DNA of 64,000 nt from Takakia lepidozioides (GCA_030704615.1 CM060732.1:38547053-38611052), one strand, 5' to 3'. Shown: positions 1 to 11,565, counted from the stretch's first letter. A program made the numbers and translations. Notes: generated by a model from the letters alone, not told the origin.

Positions 1-630
1 GTATCATGACGGATCACAAGCAGAGGACGTTATCGACGACAGATGTCCACATTTTCCATATTTATGACATAGAACCAAACCATAAAACGAAGGTTCCGAA
101 AGCACAACAAGAAGGCAAAAAATAGTGGAAGCATATGTACGATGGTGGCTGTAGTGCCGAGACAGTCATCTCATGTTCAAGCACACGTTTCATCATCATC
201 ATGAACATCGCGCGCAAAAAAAGAACAGTCGCATGCATGGAAACGCCAACCGCAACATCGGACAACAAACAGCCGTAAAAAGAGAGCGGCCGGGATTGGT
301 GGCAAGATCATTGCCATTTTCGCAGCCCTCAAAATGAAGGGCTCGGATGGGTTATGGGAATGGACGGTGGCGATCCTACGCCGTCAGCGGACAGGATGGC
401 AGGGGAATGGCCAGCGGATTGGCGGGCATACTAACAGACTGACAGACTGCTGGGCAGCAGACTCATGGGCGGGGACTAGCCGCGCGGCGGACGGGGGCGC
501 GGTTGCTGCAGCTGCGCTCGCGCGCAGCAGCGGGCAAGGTGCTGGGAGCAGGGCGTCCGTGCGCGGGGCCCACCGGCCACATCGCACGTGCCCATTGAAG
601 ACCCTATTATCTTAAAATGAGAGGCGGTAA
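1..630 (-). mobile_element. terminal part of a transposon running off the left edge
   Basis: Read on the minus strand from about 626 this segment aligns with the plus strand from about 13500 to 14060. Both begin with GCCTCTCATTTTA, then a very GC-rich block (shared GGGCCCCGCGCACGGACGCC), then GACCGTCCATTC followed by AACCCATCCG, then shared CATGCGACTGTTCTT and CATATGCTTCCACTATTTTTGCC. The copy at 13.5 kb starts exactly where a Helitron open frame is interrupted, so this looks like the end of the same transposon family. No coding frame is supported. Confidence 0.6.
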
Positions 631-1412
631 AAAATGGGCCCACCCACTGCAGTGGGAGATTCATCTGCTGCAACATGTAGGTAAGTACCTTTTGTCCGTT
701 CAGAATTTCCAGATTGTCATACCCGTTTTCTATCGCGGGGTCACTTTTTCCTACAAAGTCAAACTTACCCACTCGGCACCTAGGGGTTAGAAATACCACT
801 ACCTTTAGCACCATCTCAACTTCCATGGTGGCTTCAGTTGGTGACGGCCACACCATTCTCGAAACGAGGGTCGATCCCCAGCTTGGTACGACATGATGAT
901 CTCAGATCCTCCACCATGGACGAGTAGTGGGGGTAAACCCACAGCACGAAAGAAGCACCAGCTCTTTACCACTCTTTTCCTTGAGAGACGCATCCTGCTC
1001 AGCGGCTCCTCCACATTTTGGCATCTCCATACTTCACCATTCCGGTCTTATTCTGGAATCGCTCAGGGATAAAAGGTAGCGCCACTTCTAGGACAGAAAC
1101 TCTTTCTTTTCCGCTATTATGCCCAATCAGCTTAGTAGTTTGGCCTGCCACTCCCTGAGCTCTGAATAAATTCCCCAGGCCGACCTATGGTGTGGAACCG
1201 TGACACAAGGTTGTTGTGATGGTAAATGGAAAGAAGAGAGAGTACAGAAGGTTTCCTCCTTGATCTTTGACTAGTGCTTGTGCGGGATAAAAGAAGGGCC
1301 ATATTATCCACAGAGACGAGCAGGCACAAAAGGACTAGCATTCACCTCCAACCAACTTTACACTCGTGCCTCCCCCTCCTGGTCCCTAGACCAGACCCGC
1401 GCAAGGAAGCAG
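631..1412. other. unassigned flank of the left inverted arm
   Basis: No gene is recognised. There is a perfect 14-base palindrome CCCACTGCAGTGGG near 643-656. Open frames on the minus strand are short and not recognised. Confidence 0.4.
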
Positions 1413-1908
1413 CAGGAAGGGCAGATATGATACCGACTTGACAATTGCAGAGGTCTTTTGAAAAAACTTCACACAGTCACACGTGGAGCTGAAACAGCAA
1501 TTTGCCTTTGGAGGGACTGATTTTGTTACAATATACCAATTGATACTGCCACATGAGATCCTGATTGGTGCTGATAAAAATGTGCTAGTTGAGTCTCGCT
1601 CCCTTGAAACTCTCGCTTCCTGATGCAGTAATGCACGCAGGACTACACATCTGCATGTGAGCCAGGTTTCGATAAATAGTCAAGCAGCCTACAAGCGTCA
1701 GAGATGAAAGGTCTTCATGGTTACAGCTGGTGGTGCAATCCTTATGGTACTTGACTGAGTTGAGCTCGTGAATACAAATCTTTGATAGAACTAACAAAAC
1801 AACAACATGACTTTGACTAGTAGATAGGAAAAACAGAGGACACAAATAAAACTGTCTAGCAGGAAAAAATTTCATGACTTTCGATAATGATGCATAGGGA
1901 AAATTTCC

Positions 1909-3134
1909 CTATAGCTCAAACGCAAGTCTTATCTGATGAGACTGGAATGCGAAAGGAGCACCATATCGCAAGCTCTCAGGCCTCTTCCTGCGCCTATCGT
2001 TCTCGTATGCTTGCTTGTTCGTGCCATCCCACCAGCTTTTTTCTGCAGGTCGTACGTTCCCATTAAAGAATTCCTTAAGCAGAGACCTCCCGACAGTTTC
2101 ATGGTTTATTTCAAGATCCATCAATGCATCCAGGACCTTTGGTGCTCAAATGACTCAATTTTAGTCAAGTGAATGCCTGTTGTGCTTTGTCCCCGACTCG
2201 CCCCTGCAACCACCACATTTTGGATCATGCCGAGACCACCAACCGCAAGCAGGTACCATGTGTTCTGCTTCAGGCCCGCAACCGTGAGGAGAAATACAAT
2301 CCACAGAGCTGCTAGCACCACACACATAACCTGGGTTATCCGGAACGAGGCAGGGACACTGCCAAGCATCAAAACTTCTTTGTCCTTCAGGTGTGCCCCA
2401 TTTTCGTCACGCACACGCGTCGCCAGGCGGTAGCCCTGCTCGGATCGTCGCCTCATCATTGGGCTCTCCGCCGCTGCCAGATCCTCGAGATCCAGTCCTC
2501 TTCCATCGCCGAGGATGACCATCACATGCCTTGTGCCATTCCCGCCAGTCAGACATACCACCTTCTCGCTCTTTGTTCGACATGCCCACTTTTCAAACCG
2601 CCATTGCGGTACCGAGCCTGTAGTCAGAGCTAGCAGTGTTCCTGCAGCTGTCGCAAGGAGGATTCCCGGGTCACCGTACAATCCGCATGGGATAGCTGAA
2701 ATTCCCAGCTGCAAAACTATGACCAGAACTCCCCCTACCCAACACCAGTCCTTGTCTGGACTACCTGCTTCCCTTTCTTCCGCTTTGAAGACAGTAATAT
2801 GTAGGCCGATGTGGTCAGCAAGTGGAAACTCAAAGTCCCGGAGCAACCGGCTGAGTACCCAGGATCTGTTGGAGCGGATGTAGCCAGACTCGGCGTTGAT
2901 GACCTTGGCGGGGTAGTCCGGCAGAGGCATTAGACGTCCATCTCCCACGATTGCCATCAGGGTGCTGAACGAGTATGCTACCCATCCGAAACTGACAACG
3001 GGCACCAGACGATCTCCTGAGAGTTGAGCAAGAGCTTTCTGTACTACATCACCGCCAATAATGAGTAAGACCGACAAGATGTCGGAGGGGCTCCGCCATT
3101 GCGCGGACAGCAGGGACACGGTGGAACTCATCAC
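1909..3134 (-). pseudogene. fungal-type multi-pass membrane protein, frameshifted copy
   Basis: The 337-residue frame 3134-2121 starts MSSTVSLLSAQWRSPSDIL and has hydrophobic segments near residues 15-40, 130-155, 157-173, 270-292 and 296-316. I recognise the order QWRSPSDILS, GWVAYSFSTL, VGDGRLMP, NRSWVLSRLLRDFE, IPCGLYGD, WACRTKSEKVVCLTGGNG, GRGLDLEDLAAA from a family of uncharacterised membrane proteins common in filamentous ascomycetes. The family's C-terminus continues in another frame at 2124-1909 (LMDLEINHETVGRSLLKEFF), so one base is missing near 2130-2140. The start lies just after a possible leader-intron acceptor (CCTCTCAG). Function is unknown in fungi as well. The neighbouring HET gene is also of a fungal type. 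Homology is recalled, not searched. Confidence 0.7.
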
Positions 3135-3664
3135 TGAGAGGTTGCAAAGGTAAGCAATGCTAACAATCTCTGCTAACTTACGTTACTGCTTATGGTTCGA
3201 CCTTCTCAAGCAAGTGTTCCATACATTCGTGCGACCCACTGTCGTTTCTTGCGACTGTACTAACAAAGGAGATGACTGACGAACTCTTCTCTGGACTCTC
3301 GGTGGGACTCATCAGAGGTGAGAGCGGGAAGGTCAGGCAGGATTGTACTGTATAAACGTCATAATCAACGAGTTTGTTTCTGGGTGTTTTGATCGGCAAC
3401 GGATCATCCCACTGCAGTATGTAACTTAACCATTTGAAACCCCTAGTCTGGGATAGTTTTCCCTTGAATTTGCAGCGGCATACATGTCAACAGCTATTTG
3501 GATGGGAAATGGTGCCATTGATTCAAGGTGCACAGCCAGCTGCAGCCAGACTCCACCGACTTTTACCAAGTCAACGTCATTATATTCTCTGGGTGCAGTC
3601 GGTATCATGTTTTTACATGTGGCCCTCACAACATAATACTTATGTATCGCGTTCGATGCACTTG
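3135..3664. other. 5' region of the membrane-protein gene
   Basis: On the minus strand GTAAGTTAGC near 3183-3174 and CCTCTCAG directly before the start codon could bound a leader intron of about 50 bases. A 69-residue minus-strand frame (3190-3399) upstream of it is not recognised. The right arm lacks this stretch. Confidence 0.35.
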
Positions 3665-3840
3665 AGCAGGTAGCCCAGTGGTTGGGTGTTTGTGCCTCGC
3701 CTGTGCATAACCTAGGTGATCCTGGGTTCAATCCTTCAACATGTGCCTTCAGACCGTCCATTGGGGTCTCGATGGCCTGTGTGTTGAGCAGTAGGCTCTG
3801 TAAATTCACTGGACGTTAAAGAATCTTTATCTTTATCATT
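3665..3840 (+). mobile_element. tRNA-derived SINE
   Basis: The segment contains a tRNA-like A box (TAGCCCAGTGGTTGGG from 3671) and a B box (GGTTCAATCC, 3725-3734) about 54 bases apart, followed by a tRNA-unrelated body and the simple tail TCTTTATCTTTATCATT at 3824-3840. That is the layout of a Pol III SINE. The cloverleaf cannot be completed, so it is not a tRNA gene. It lies in a part of the left arm that is missing from the right arm. Confidence 0.7.
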
Positions 3841-4199
3841 ATGCTCAAGAGCATTGCAGACTCCAGAGTTTGGTGCCTGGCCAGTGGCAATCAGAGGTTC
3901 GGTTGTTCGGACAGGCTTCCACAGTTATTATTAAATCCCTTTTGACTAAGAAGTACAATGATCATACTGACAGCTTCATCTGGGGCAGTGGGGCCGCAGA
4001 ATCACAATAGCAGTAATACCGTAACATAATATACTGCACGAATGCGGTGCTCGGTTTGGACTGTGGACTGATCGCCGTTGGGGCCCAGTGGACGACGCGT
4101 CTGCATCACGCTGTCTCAATGTGCTCTTGGGTTTCGATCCGAGCCCACCGTTCTTTTCGGAAACGCTACATAAGCACACCATAACGCTGACCCCATGCA

Positions 4200-4445
4200 G
4201 CCATTCTCTTAGTGGCGAATAATCGCCAGATTTGGACCTCAAAAAATAAAATCGAATTTTCTGTCGCAAATCCACTGTTTTTTCATGGATGAAATCGCCA
4301 AATTTCTCCAAATAAAAAATAAAAAATGGATGAATTCGCCAAATATGGATGATGGTACATAGGTGGATGAACAGAATAAATGGCTATATCCTGCAAAACT
4401 CTGTAGCCATTCGTGCTATTTTCCAAATTTCTTAAGAAAAACACT
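4200..4445 (+). repeat. dispersed repeat family, copy 1
   Basis: AT-rich repeat containing TTTTTTCATGGATGAAATCG, ATGGATGAATTCGCCAAATA, GGATGAACAGAATA and CACTCGTGCTATTTTCC-like blocks. Related copies lie at 10290-10560 (+), 23461-23660 (-) and 27965-28250 (+). Copies 1 and 27965-28250 share orientation although the arms around them are inverted, so at least one inserted independently. No coding capacity is visible, so it is probably a non-autonomous element. Confidence 0.65.
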
Positions 4446-4684
4446 GACCCCAGGTTGTGTGAAGGCCAGCGAATTTTCGGTAGCAACGTCGTAGCGACGG
4501 TGGCTCCCTAGTCTCCCTGCAGCGCACCTCCCGAGGCTTCGCACGCCTGGCCACACACGTGGGCCTGCCCCTCCATGTCTTCGTGTAGCTCGCCAATAGC
4601 TCGCCCGTGGCCCATAAACTTTTGCTTTACCCTTTGCCCTTCCCTGCTCGGACCTTGCACGCACTTCACCATTATGCAATTTGG

Positions 4685-5335
4685 GGGAATGATAAGAACA
4701 ACCTTCCAGAGGGTACTCTAAAATTGTTAACTTTAACAAGGCTCATTTTAATATTGAATATAAACAAAAACAATATTGGTATACCAAACATATTGGTATA
4801 CCCTCCGGAAGGTTGTTTCAATCATTTTTTAACTTACATAATGTCCAAACAAATAGGTGTAATACCTTACGGAAGGTTGTTTTTGCCCTCAGGTCATCTC
4901 CAATGGTTACCTTTGGGAAGGTTGTGCATGTCAAGTTTAAAATTGCTTAATCCAAATAATGTTAGAGTACCCTCTGGAAGGTTGTTGTGACTCATTTTCA
5001 AACTTGCATAAATCCAAATAGATTTGCTTAATACCTTAAGGAAGGTTGTTTCTACCATTAGGTCATATGCATGAAAACCGGGCGGAGGGTTGTTCATCTC
5101 AATTTTAAAATTGCTCTATCCAAACGTATCGGTGTCCCCTCCGGAAGATTCCGTGTCATTTTTTAACTTGCATAAAAATCGAAACAAATGTGTTTAATAC
5201 CTTACTGATGGTTGTTCCTATCATTAGGTCATGCGAGATGGATACATTTTGGAAGGTTGTTCATATCAAGTTTAAAACTGCTTAATCCAAATAATATTAG
5301 AATACCCTCTGGAAGGTTGTTCTTATCATTCCCCC
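4685..5335. repeat. minisatellite with a CCTTCCGGAAGG-like core
   Basis: About eleven imperfect units 50-80 bases apart each carry a variant of CCCTCYGGAAGGTTGTT, many with the palindromic core CCTTCCGGAAGG or one change from it, alternating with AATTTTAAAATTGCTTAATCC-like spacers. Five units of the same family stand in reverse orientation at 28575-28880 in the right arm. Confidence 0.75.
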
Positions 5336-5959
5336 AGATTGCATAATGGGGACGTGCATGAGGTCGGGGCAGGGAAGGGCAAAGGGAAAAGGAAAAGTTT
5401 AGGGGCAATGGGCGAGCCAGTTTTGGCGAGCTACATGAAGACATGGAGGGGCGGGTCCACATGTGTGGCCAGGGGTGTGAAGCCTCCTCGGGAGGTGCGC
5501 TGCTTGGAGACCAGCGTCACTACAAAAAATTCGCGGGCGTGTGAAGGTAAGAAAAAAACATCAATCTCAGATCAGCACGCACAGCTACACACAATGTACT
5601 TTCGAAACACTCTACCAGACCACTTCTCTCTTCGAGGTGAGGGATATAAACTTTGAGCCAGCGTCATTGGGGAGTTGGCACAAGTTACATAGCGATCTTT
5701 GAACTTCACAGGGAGCTGATTAAAATCCTGCAAAGCTTTATTTCCAAGCACATCACATGACACAGGACTACCTTACCAGTGTGCACATGTATAATACCTA
5801 GTTTACATTCTGGAATCCGATTGCTTGCAACTCCAGACCCTCACATTTATGGATCATATTGAAACCACAGTTTCAACTTTCACGAGAGCCTCGAGGGAGC
5901 ACAGAGATTGCAGCTACATATAGTGTGACCATCAATGCTGTCGCAACAAGTTAATAAAA
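5336..5959. other. arm-specific sequence without a recognisable gene
   Basis: 5340-5530 resembles the GC-rich block 4500-4700 in inverted orientation (GGGCAAAGGGAAAAGG, GAAGACATGGAGGGGC, CCTCGGGAGGTGCGCTGC). The rest shows no coding frame I recognise. Confidence 0.4.
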
Positions 5960-6182
5960 TGAGATTTTTTTCAAAGACATTATTAAGAGAATCGTTTTAT
6001 CCTCAAGATAAGACTTTTTACAATATTCTCTTAGGCTTGACGTTCAACCTCAGGCCAAAATACGTATAATACCAAATATGATATGTAGAGCCGTTTCATT
6101 GGGGACCTGATTGGAGAGAGTGGTCCAGAAATTACTATGGCCCAAGAATTAGATATGGGGCGCTTATGTAGTAAGGTGTATT

Positions 6183-6864
6183 AGGGAATGAGATAGGGGG
6201 TCCAAAAAAAAAGGGAGGAATTGAGAATAGGGAATCTTGTAGGGTTAACATGTGTCTAAGGCCTTCTAGAAGGTCCCCGGGTTTGGCGGGCTTCTAGAAG
6301 GGTTTCACGCCCAGAGGGTATATAAGGGTGGGCCCCCTCTTTACTACCTACTACTTACTAAATTAGTAAATTGTGGGCTCTGCAAAGGTAAGGCCCCCAA
6401 AAAAACAGCAAACATGAATCAATTAATTAATAGAAGCCACAATAAATAATAGATTATGGCAAAGAGTAAACAATTGTTAACAAATAAGACAACATTTGAT
6501 AGTGTGCACACAAGTAAAGGAGTAAAATTATCTTAACATTTATGGCAGTTTAACGTTTATAGAAGTAACATTTATCCAGGCAGACCAAGTCTCCCTGGAT
6601 AAATGTTAACAGTCGGGAGTAGGGAAAAAAATAACATTTAGACAAGGTTAACACTTTTTCTTTTTTTGAAAGATAAAAGGAGACAGGCGGTGTTTTGTTT
6701 TTGGCGAATTTCTACCCCTACCCGAGTTTTGATAATGCAACTAATATTTCAGTTGCGGACATATCGTCAGACGAGTCCCACAATTGCCGACATATCGATG
6801 CCCACCAGCATTGTCAGACTCGTTACTTCCACAGTTCGCCTCTCCTCCGCCTCTCCTCCACTTT
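6183..6864 (+). other. left-arm-only insert with a core-promoter-like block
   Basis: The right arm lacks this stretch: its flanks (GGTGTATTAG and TTTTCGAAGAGCCC-like sequence) are about 20 bases apart there. The insert holds two TTCTAGAAGG blocks, then TATATAAG near 6319 and a pyrimidine-rich TACTACCTACTACTTACTA. This resembles a Pol II core promoter or a solo LTR, but no matching second end was found. Confidence 0.4.
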
Positions 6865-7122
6865 TCGAAGAGCCCAAGTTTCGAGTTGCTCCAGGTGATG
6901 TTCCCATAGTCTCTTGCATTGCCCCCTTGCCCCTTTCTAATCTGGTTTTGATCACGTTGAGTCTGTGGAATTCCCTTAGTTGCTTTGCTTTCAGATTGCA
7001 TGCATTGTGTGCATTATTCCAGTCCTGCGTTTACCACTGAGCATGAGGTGCCAGTGTGTTTACCATACTGTCCCATGACTGAAGCTAACGTTGTACCTGT
7101 AGCTCCTTGGTTGCTTCACTTT

Positions 7123-7371
7123 TTAAATCCACCATGTTCTACAGCATTGTTTCTTGTATGAATCTGAATACCTAGCCCTTTTGTCAGCTGCTAAATTGGC
7201 TCCTACCTCTCCTTGACTCCTTCTTCTCCTGTGTTTGCCAGTATATATTGAACAAGCCTTTGCAATCGTTCCTTCGACATCACAGGGCGCTGTTCTCGCC
7301 ATCCAAGGTATTGTATCCCTTCTGACCTCAGTTAAGCTTACTTCTGCCCTGATTTCACAAATCTGCACCAT
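7123..7371 (-). other. short frame conserved between the arms, antisense to the HET leader
   Basis: An 82-codon frame on the strand opposite the HET gene leader is kept in the other arm (26581-26829) with one visible amino-acid change (SLTEV against SPTEV). It is not recognised. General similarity of the arms here may explain the conservation, so it may not be a gene. Confidence 0.2.
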
Positions 7372-7540
7372 GTTGTTTCCTCCCTCCAGTGATTTGTGGC
7401 CGTGTGCGTAAGTTGTTCTGAACTAATCTCCGGCATCCGGTGTTTGTTGCTTGACGCAGTTCGTGTTTCAACCATCGTGGATTGAAAAGCGCTAATGTTA
7501 TAATATTACAAGTCCATCTTTCCAGGGGAAAATTTAACTA

Positions 7541-10140
7541 TTGCTTGTGGTAGTAAAGGTTTTGGGAGATAGTGTGCTGCTTAATATGGATCACTTCGCT
7601 CTGCCAGACGGCGGTCACCATATCCGTGTCAAAAATGCCACATCCCTTGAGTACAGTTCTGGAGAAGGCGGGTTCCTATGCTATCCGAGTCGGCGGAACT
7701 GGTCCAAAGAAGACCTGCGAGGTGAAAATTCGTTTGGCGGTAGATCCGCAGCTGAAGTGCGAGACTTTTTCCAAACTTGGCTCTACTTTGGGTGCGTGAT
7801 CGAAGTCCTCGCAGTGAACGGGGTCAAAGCGATCCCCGCCGAATTCCTAGATAAAAGCAAAAGGTACATTACAACCAAGTATCTGCCGTCCAAGATACGC
7901 AAATGGAGGCGAAAGGTCCAGAAAGCGAAGGACGGCCAACACGAGCGTTGTTTGGAAAGGTGTCTCACGGAGACGGAGACCATCCTGAGCGAGCTATCAA
8001 AGTACGTCAACTACTATTGCGCCACGCCCGGCCGTCCTCGTCTGGAGACGGAGATCGCGAAACCTGAGCACGCGAAATGGCCGCTCACCGAGGAGATCTC
8101 CATGTCCATCATCGCGCTCGGGTATACCCTCAAGCAAGCCATGCTGTCGTTCCACGACATTAGACGCACCGGGAGCAGGTGGGGGTATTCCATCCTTTTG
8201 AAGAATCGGATGCTGGCGCAAGGTTGGTGTCCGATGGATGTTCGGAGAAGTCTCTCGGATATGGGCATCGATGGGCATTACTATATCGCAGCGTTACCGA
8301 ATCCGGAGGGGAAAGAGTTGCACGCGAGCAGGGGTTGCACGGAGGACATGTGTGTCGCGCAAAATATTAATGAGTCGACGTACCAGATGGCACATGCGGA
8401 AAACTGCGATGGCTGCGAAGATGTCTACGTCGATGTGAGTCGTGTCGTTGCAATCATGGACGCCAAAGGTACGCCAGTCATCTGCTGGAGCGAAGCGGAA
8501 CAGAAACTACAAGTTGCGACCTTTGATAAGGACAAGTCGGATTCACCACAGTACATAGCAATCTCCCACGTGTAAGCTTCCTACCTAAGCAATGGATCGG
8601 ATTGGCTATACTTAATTTGTGAAACTGACAAACTTGTAAGAACAGGTGGTCCGATGGAATGGGCAATCCGACTCATAATTGTTTGCGGCGATGCCAAGTA
8701 TCACAGATTCAAAAGATGGTGAACGCAGCTGCAAAATCTGGCAAGGCGAAGGGCAACCCAAGCCACTTTTGGATGGACACTCTCTGTATACCCGTCGCGA
8801 AAGATCTACAGTGGCATCGAAAGCTTGCCATCCAGGGACTAAAAGGTACTTATAGATATGCGTCTGCGGTGCTCGTGCTATCGTCTGACATTCGAAGAGT
8901 GCCATCAACAGCGAACGACCTCCAGAAGAGTGTCTGTCTGTATTTCTGCAATTGGAACCATCGGTTGTGGACGTTCCAGGAGGGAATCCTCGCGAACGAG
9001 TTGCTTTTGCAGTTTAAAGATCAAGCACTAAGTTTTCGTAAGGATATCGCCGCGTTCGCCGACGGCATGCATAAGTCGACCGAGGACGGGCACTGCATCA
9101 CGTTCCCAAATGCATCGTCGAGGAACAATATGGGAGAGTTTGACTTCCTCCATGAGTTCCTCAGGGATGGACTTTTTAAGCCTATCGACCACGCATTGCC
9201 ATCGATAGTCACGGCGCTCCAGTACCGCACAACTTCAAAATTGGCTGATCAGACGCTGTGCATTTGCGGTTTAATGGGCCTAGATCCAAAAGATGTTCTA
9301 AATGCCGCTGGGAAGGGAAAAGAGCTTGAAAAGCAGCGTATGGTGATCTTCCTGTCCATGCTGACGGAATATCCCTTCGACATCATCTTCAACATGCATG
9401 CCCGAGTACAAAGAGAAGGCTTCCGATGGGCGCCGGAATCTCTTTTGGGGATACCTAAGGACGGCTTCGTCAGGGATGACGAAGGTCGGGCAACTCTAAC
9501 CCATAAGGGACTATCCCTGAATTCGCCTGGACTCTTCATCCCAAAACCTGTCACCGACCAAACAGCCTTCTCCACCCAATTCACCGCCCATATCCCTCGA
9601 GCCGGTAGGGAGCCCCTCATCTTACAAATCAATGTCATCATCCCAGACCGGGAAAAGCTGCAGCAACCTCTTTATTGGGCACGGGGAGAGGACTACGCGG
9701 TCATAATGAAGACGACGTTCGAGGACGAGGGACGCCAGGAGGATGAGGCCACCTTGGGGTTTCCCAGCGGAACGGTGGAGATTGAAGATTTTCTACAGAA
9801 ACTCAATTACTTGCAAGCATCTTTAGGACGACCCTCGCACGACGCCGTGATCGGAATTGTCCGGGAGGTGAAGCGGGATAGTGGAGATGGAGTTGAGTAC
9901 ATACGCTTGTGCCATGAATGCCTCGCAAGCATTGTGTTGATGAATCCTTCCGCCTTGCTCGACGGCTCTTGGAAGGATGTCGAAGACGATGAATCGGTTG
10001 TCACTAGCGCTCTGGCGAAGGCTTCGGTTGGAGATGAAGGAGACAAGGCGGGTACAGATGGAGACGTGGGCAACGACACCACTCATACTTCAATTCGGTG
10101 CGAATTTTTGCACGAGAATACGCAGTGGTATCTTTTGTGA
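7541..10140 (+). CDS. HET-domain protein, copy 1
   Basis: Two exons, 7541-8571 and 8646-10140, join across a 74-base intron (GTAAGC...AACAG) into 841 codons. The splice restores YIAISHVWSDGMGN, the first HET block, and about 40 residues later FWMDTLCIP, the second, then a conserved segment with TYRYASAVLVLSSDIRR; the junction is near residue 344. In fungi HET proteins trigger cell death on non-self contact; the role in a plant is inferred only. This HET subfamily, with a long N-terminal region before the domain, is fungal-like. The leader may contain an intron (GTAAGT near 7408 to TTCCAG at 7524). A second start at MDHFALPDG (7586) is possible. The other copy, at 23803-26411, is also open throughout. 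Confidence 0.85.
8572..8645 (+). other. intron inside the HET domain
   Basis: A 74-base GT-AG intron interrupts the valine codon of ISHVW. An intron of the same length and position is present in the second copy (25310-25383), so it predates the duplication. Confidence 0.85.
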
Positions 10141-10289
10141 AACTCGTGGAACTTGGCTATTACACAATACTTTTTCTTAGCTACAAGTATGGTATATTTG
10201 CAGCTTGAGACTTCTACAAGCCATACTTCGGAGGTATTATTTTTATATGTTTCATAGACATGACAACAATATTTATGGTGAGAGCATTG

Positions 10290-10560
10290 TTCTCATTTTT
10301 GGCGATTTTTTATATTTTTTACCTCGAAAAATATAATATAATATTTTGTCGTAATTCATGTTTTTCCATGGATGATACCTCCAAACTTGTCCAAATACAA
10401 TGAACATGATGGATGAATGTGTCGAATATGGATGATATGAATGGATGCTAGTGCACAGGAGGATGATTCTATCCAAATTTCAGTGGATGAACAGAGAATA
10501 TGGCTATTTCCTACAAAACTCAGTAGCCACTCGTGCTATTTTCCAAATTTCAAAAACAAA
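10290..10560 (+). repeat. dispersed repeat family, copy 2
   Basis: Same family as 4200-4445 (GGATGATACCTCC, GAATATGGATGATATGAATGG, CAGTAGCCACTCGTGCTATT). It spans the inner end of the left arm: homology with the right arm stops inside it near 10482. Recombination between copies could have set the breakpoint. Confidence 0.65.
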
Positions 10561-11469
10561 TCGCCAGGGCGAGAGCCACTCTATAATTAAATAATTGTAG
10601 GATTTTCGGTTTGTAGCTATCTACTACTTTTAGCGCTCCTACTTCAGACTTCCCCCATTTTACATGCATCCTGCTCATCCCCACTGGAGCTTCCCTTAAA
10701 CTAGTGTTCGCTATCGCCGCAGCAGCTATGGCCGCCACTTGTCTGTTGCCTCTTCTGCCTCTCGTTCTTGTGCACCACCTGTGGCTGCATCTTCCCTTCA
10801 CAACTTTCCCCCCTTCTTATTCTTTTTAAGATCTCTCTTATATGATTTACAAGGTACTTCTCCATGTTTTTGGCCTGTTAAAGAAATCGCGTTGCCGGAA
10901 AGTGTATGCTGCTCCCTTTCCTCCTTACGGTGCTACTCGCAAGCTTGTTCATGATCGCCCGCGTGCTTGGACAAGCCTTTCACTTGTCCTTTTGGTCTTC
11001 TCCGCTGGGGCCTTGGGTGCTGGCCGACCAAACGAGGGGGGGCAGATACAATGCCTCCTGTTTCACAGAATAGACAGGAAATTGAAAGCAGATGATCTGA
11101 AACTTAGAACACGTGTATTTTACTTTTGAGCATGTTACGTTTCATCTTCTCCCTAGTGGGTTGAAACTCCATGGAACAAAGTAGACAGGAAAGTGATGAA
11201 GACATTGTCGATTTCTGAATATCTTGATCCCCCCATCACAATGTTGCGAGATTTTTGTATTATTACAATTCGAGAACATGGTCCCTTGGACTACACTGCA
11301 ACATGATAATCCTGACTAGTACTGGTATTGGATTCAGAAAGATCTGAATGTAGTAACATAAAATGAGTTTACCTAGCTGGTGACATAGATGTATTGTAAT
11401 TTGTTTGGTCTTGTGGACGCATTTGTGTGTACAATTTGATGAAAATACGCCATGGAGTCCTTTCTAAGA
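10561..11469. other. spacer sequence, no recognised gene
   Basis: Short plus-strand frames at 10739-10954 and 10842-11129 are serine/leucine rich and not recognised. No repeat boundary was identified. Confidence 0.35.
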
Positions 11470-11565
11470 CTTTTTTTCTTTTGTTTTTTTAGAAAAAAGG
11501 GGGCAGTGGCCCTGAAAACTTTATTGATAATTTTTTTTAAATGAAAAAAAAGAAAAAAGAAAAAA
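11470..11565 (-). mobile_element. retroposon 3' tail
   Basis: Read on the minus strand this is AATAAAGTTTTCAGGGCC, then ACTGCCCCCTTTTTTC, followed by an A-rich run. The same tail, with AGGGCC...CCCCT able to pair as a short stem, occurs at 44545-44606 (+), and diverged forms at 30455-30520 (-) and 53515-53575 (-). It looks like the shared 3' end of a non-LTR element family; the 5' extent of this copy is not visible. Confidence 0.55.

Larger units (their letters stand above)
1413..10482 (+). repeat. left arm of a large inverted duplication
   Basis: Blocks of this arm recur in reverse complement at 23461-30361. By eye: 1413-2556 pairs with 30361-29207, 4405-4990 with about 29207-28570, 5960-6182 with 27345-27127, and 6865-10482 with about 27112-23461. 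Between blocks each arm has its own insertions or deletions. The outer edge is marked by AGGGCAGATATGATA (left) against TATCATATCTGCCCT (right), the inner edge by GATGATTCTATCCAAATTT at about 10464-10482 against its complement at 23461. Confidence 0.85.

Noticed and set aside
384-615. Arg/Ala-rich frames on both strands
   Set aside because: They come from a GC-rich transposon end without codon structure.
3661-3740. A tRNA gene
   Set aside because: A and B boxes are present but the acceptor stem and anticodon arm do not close; it fits a SINE.
8478-8908. Minus-strand frames opposite the HET gene
   Set aside because: They are shadows of the HET exons and cross its intron.
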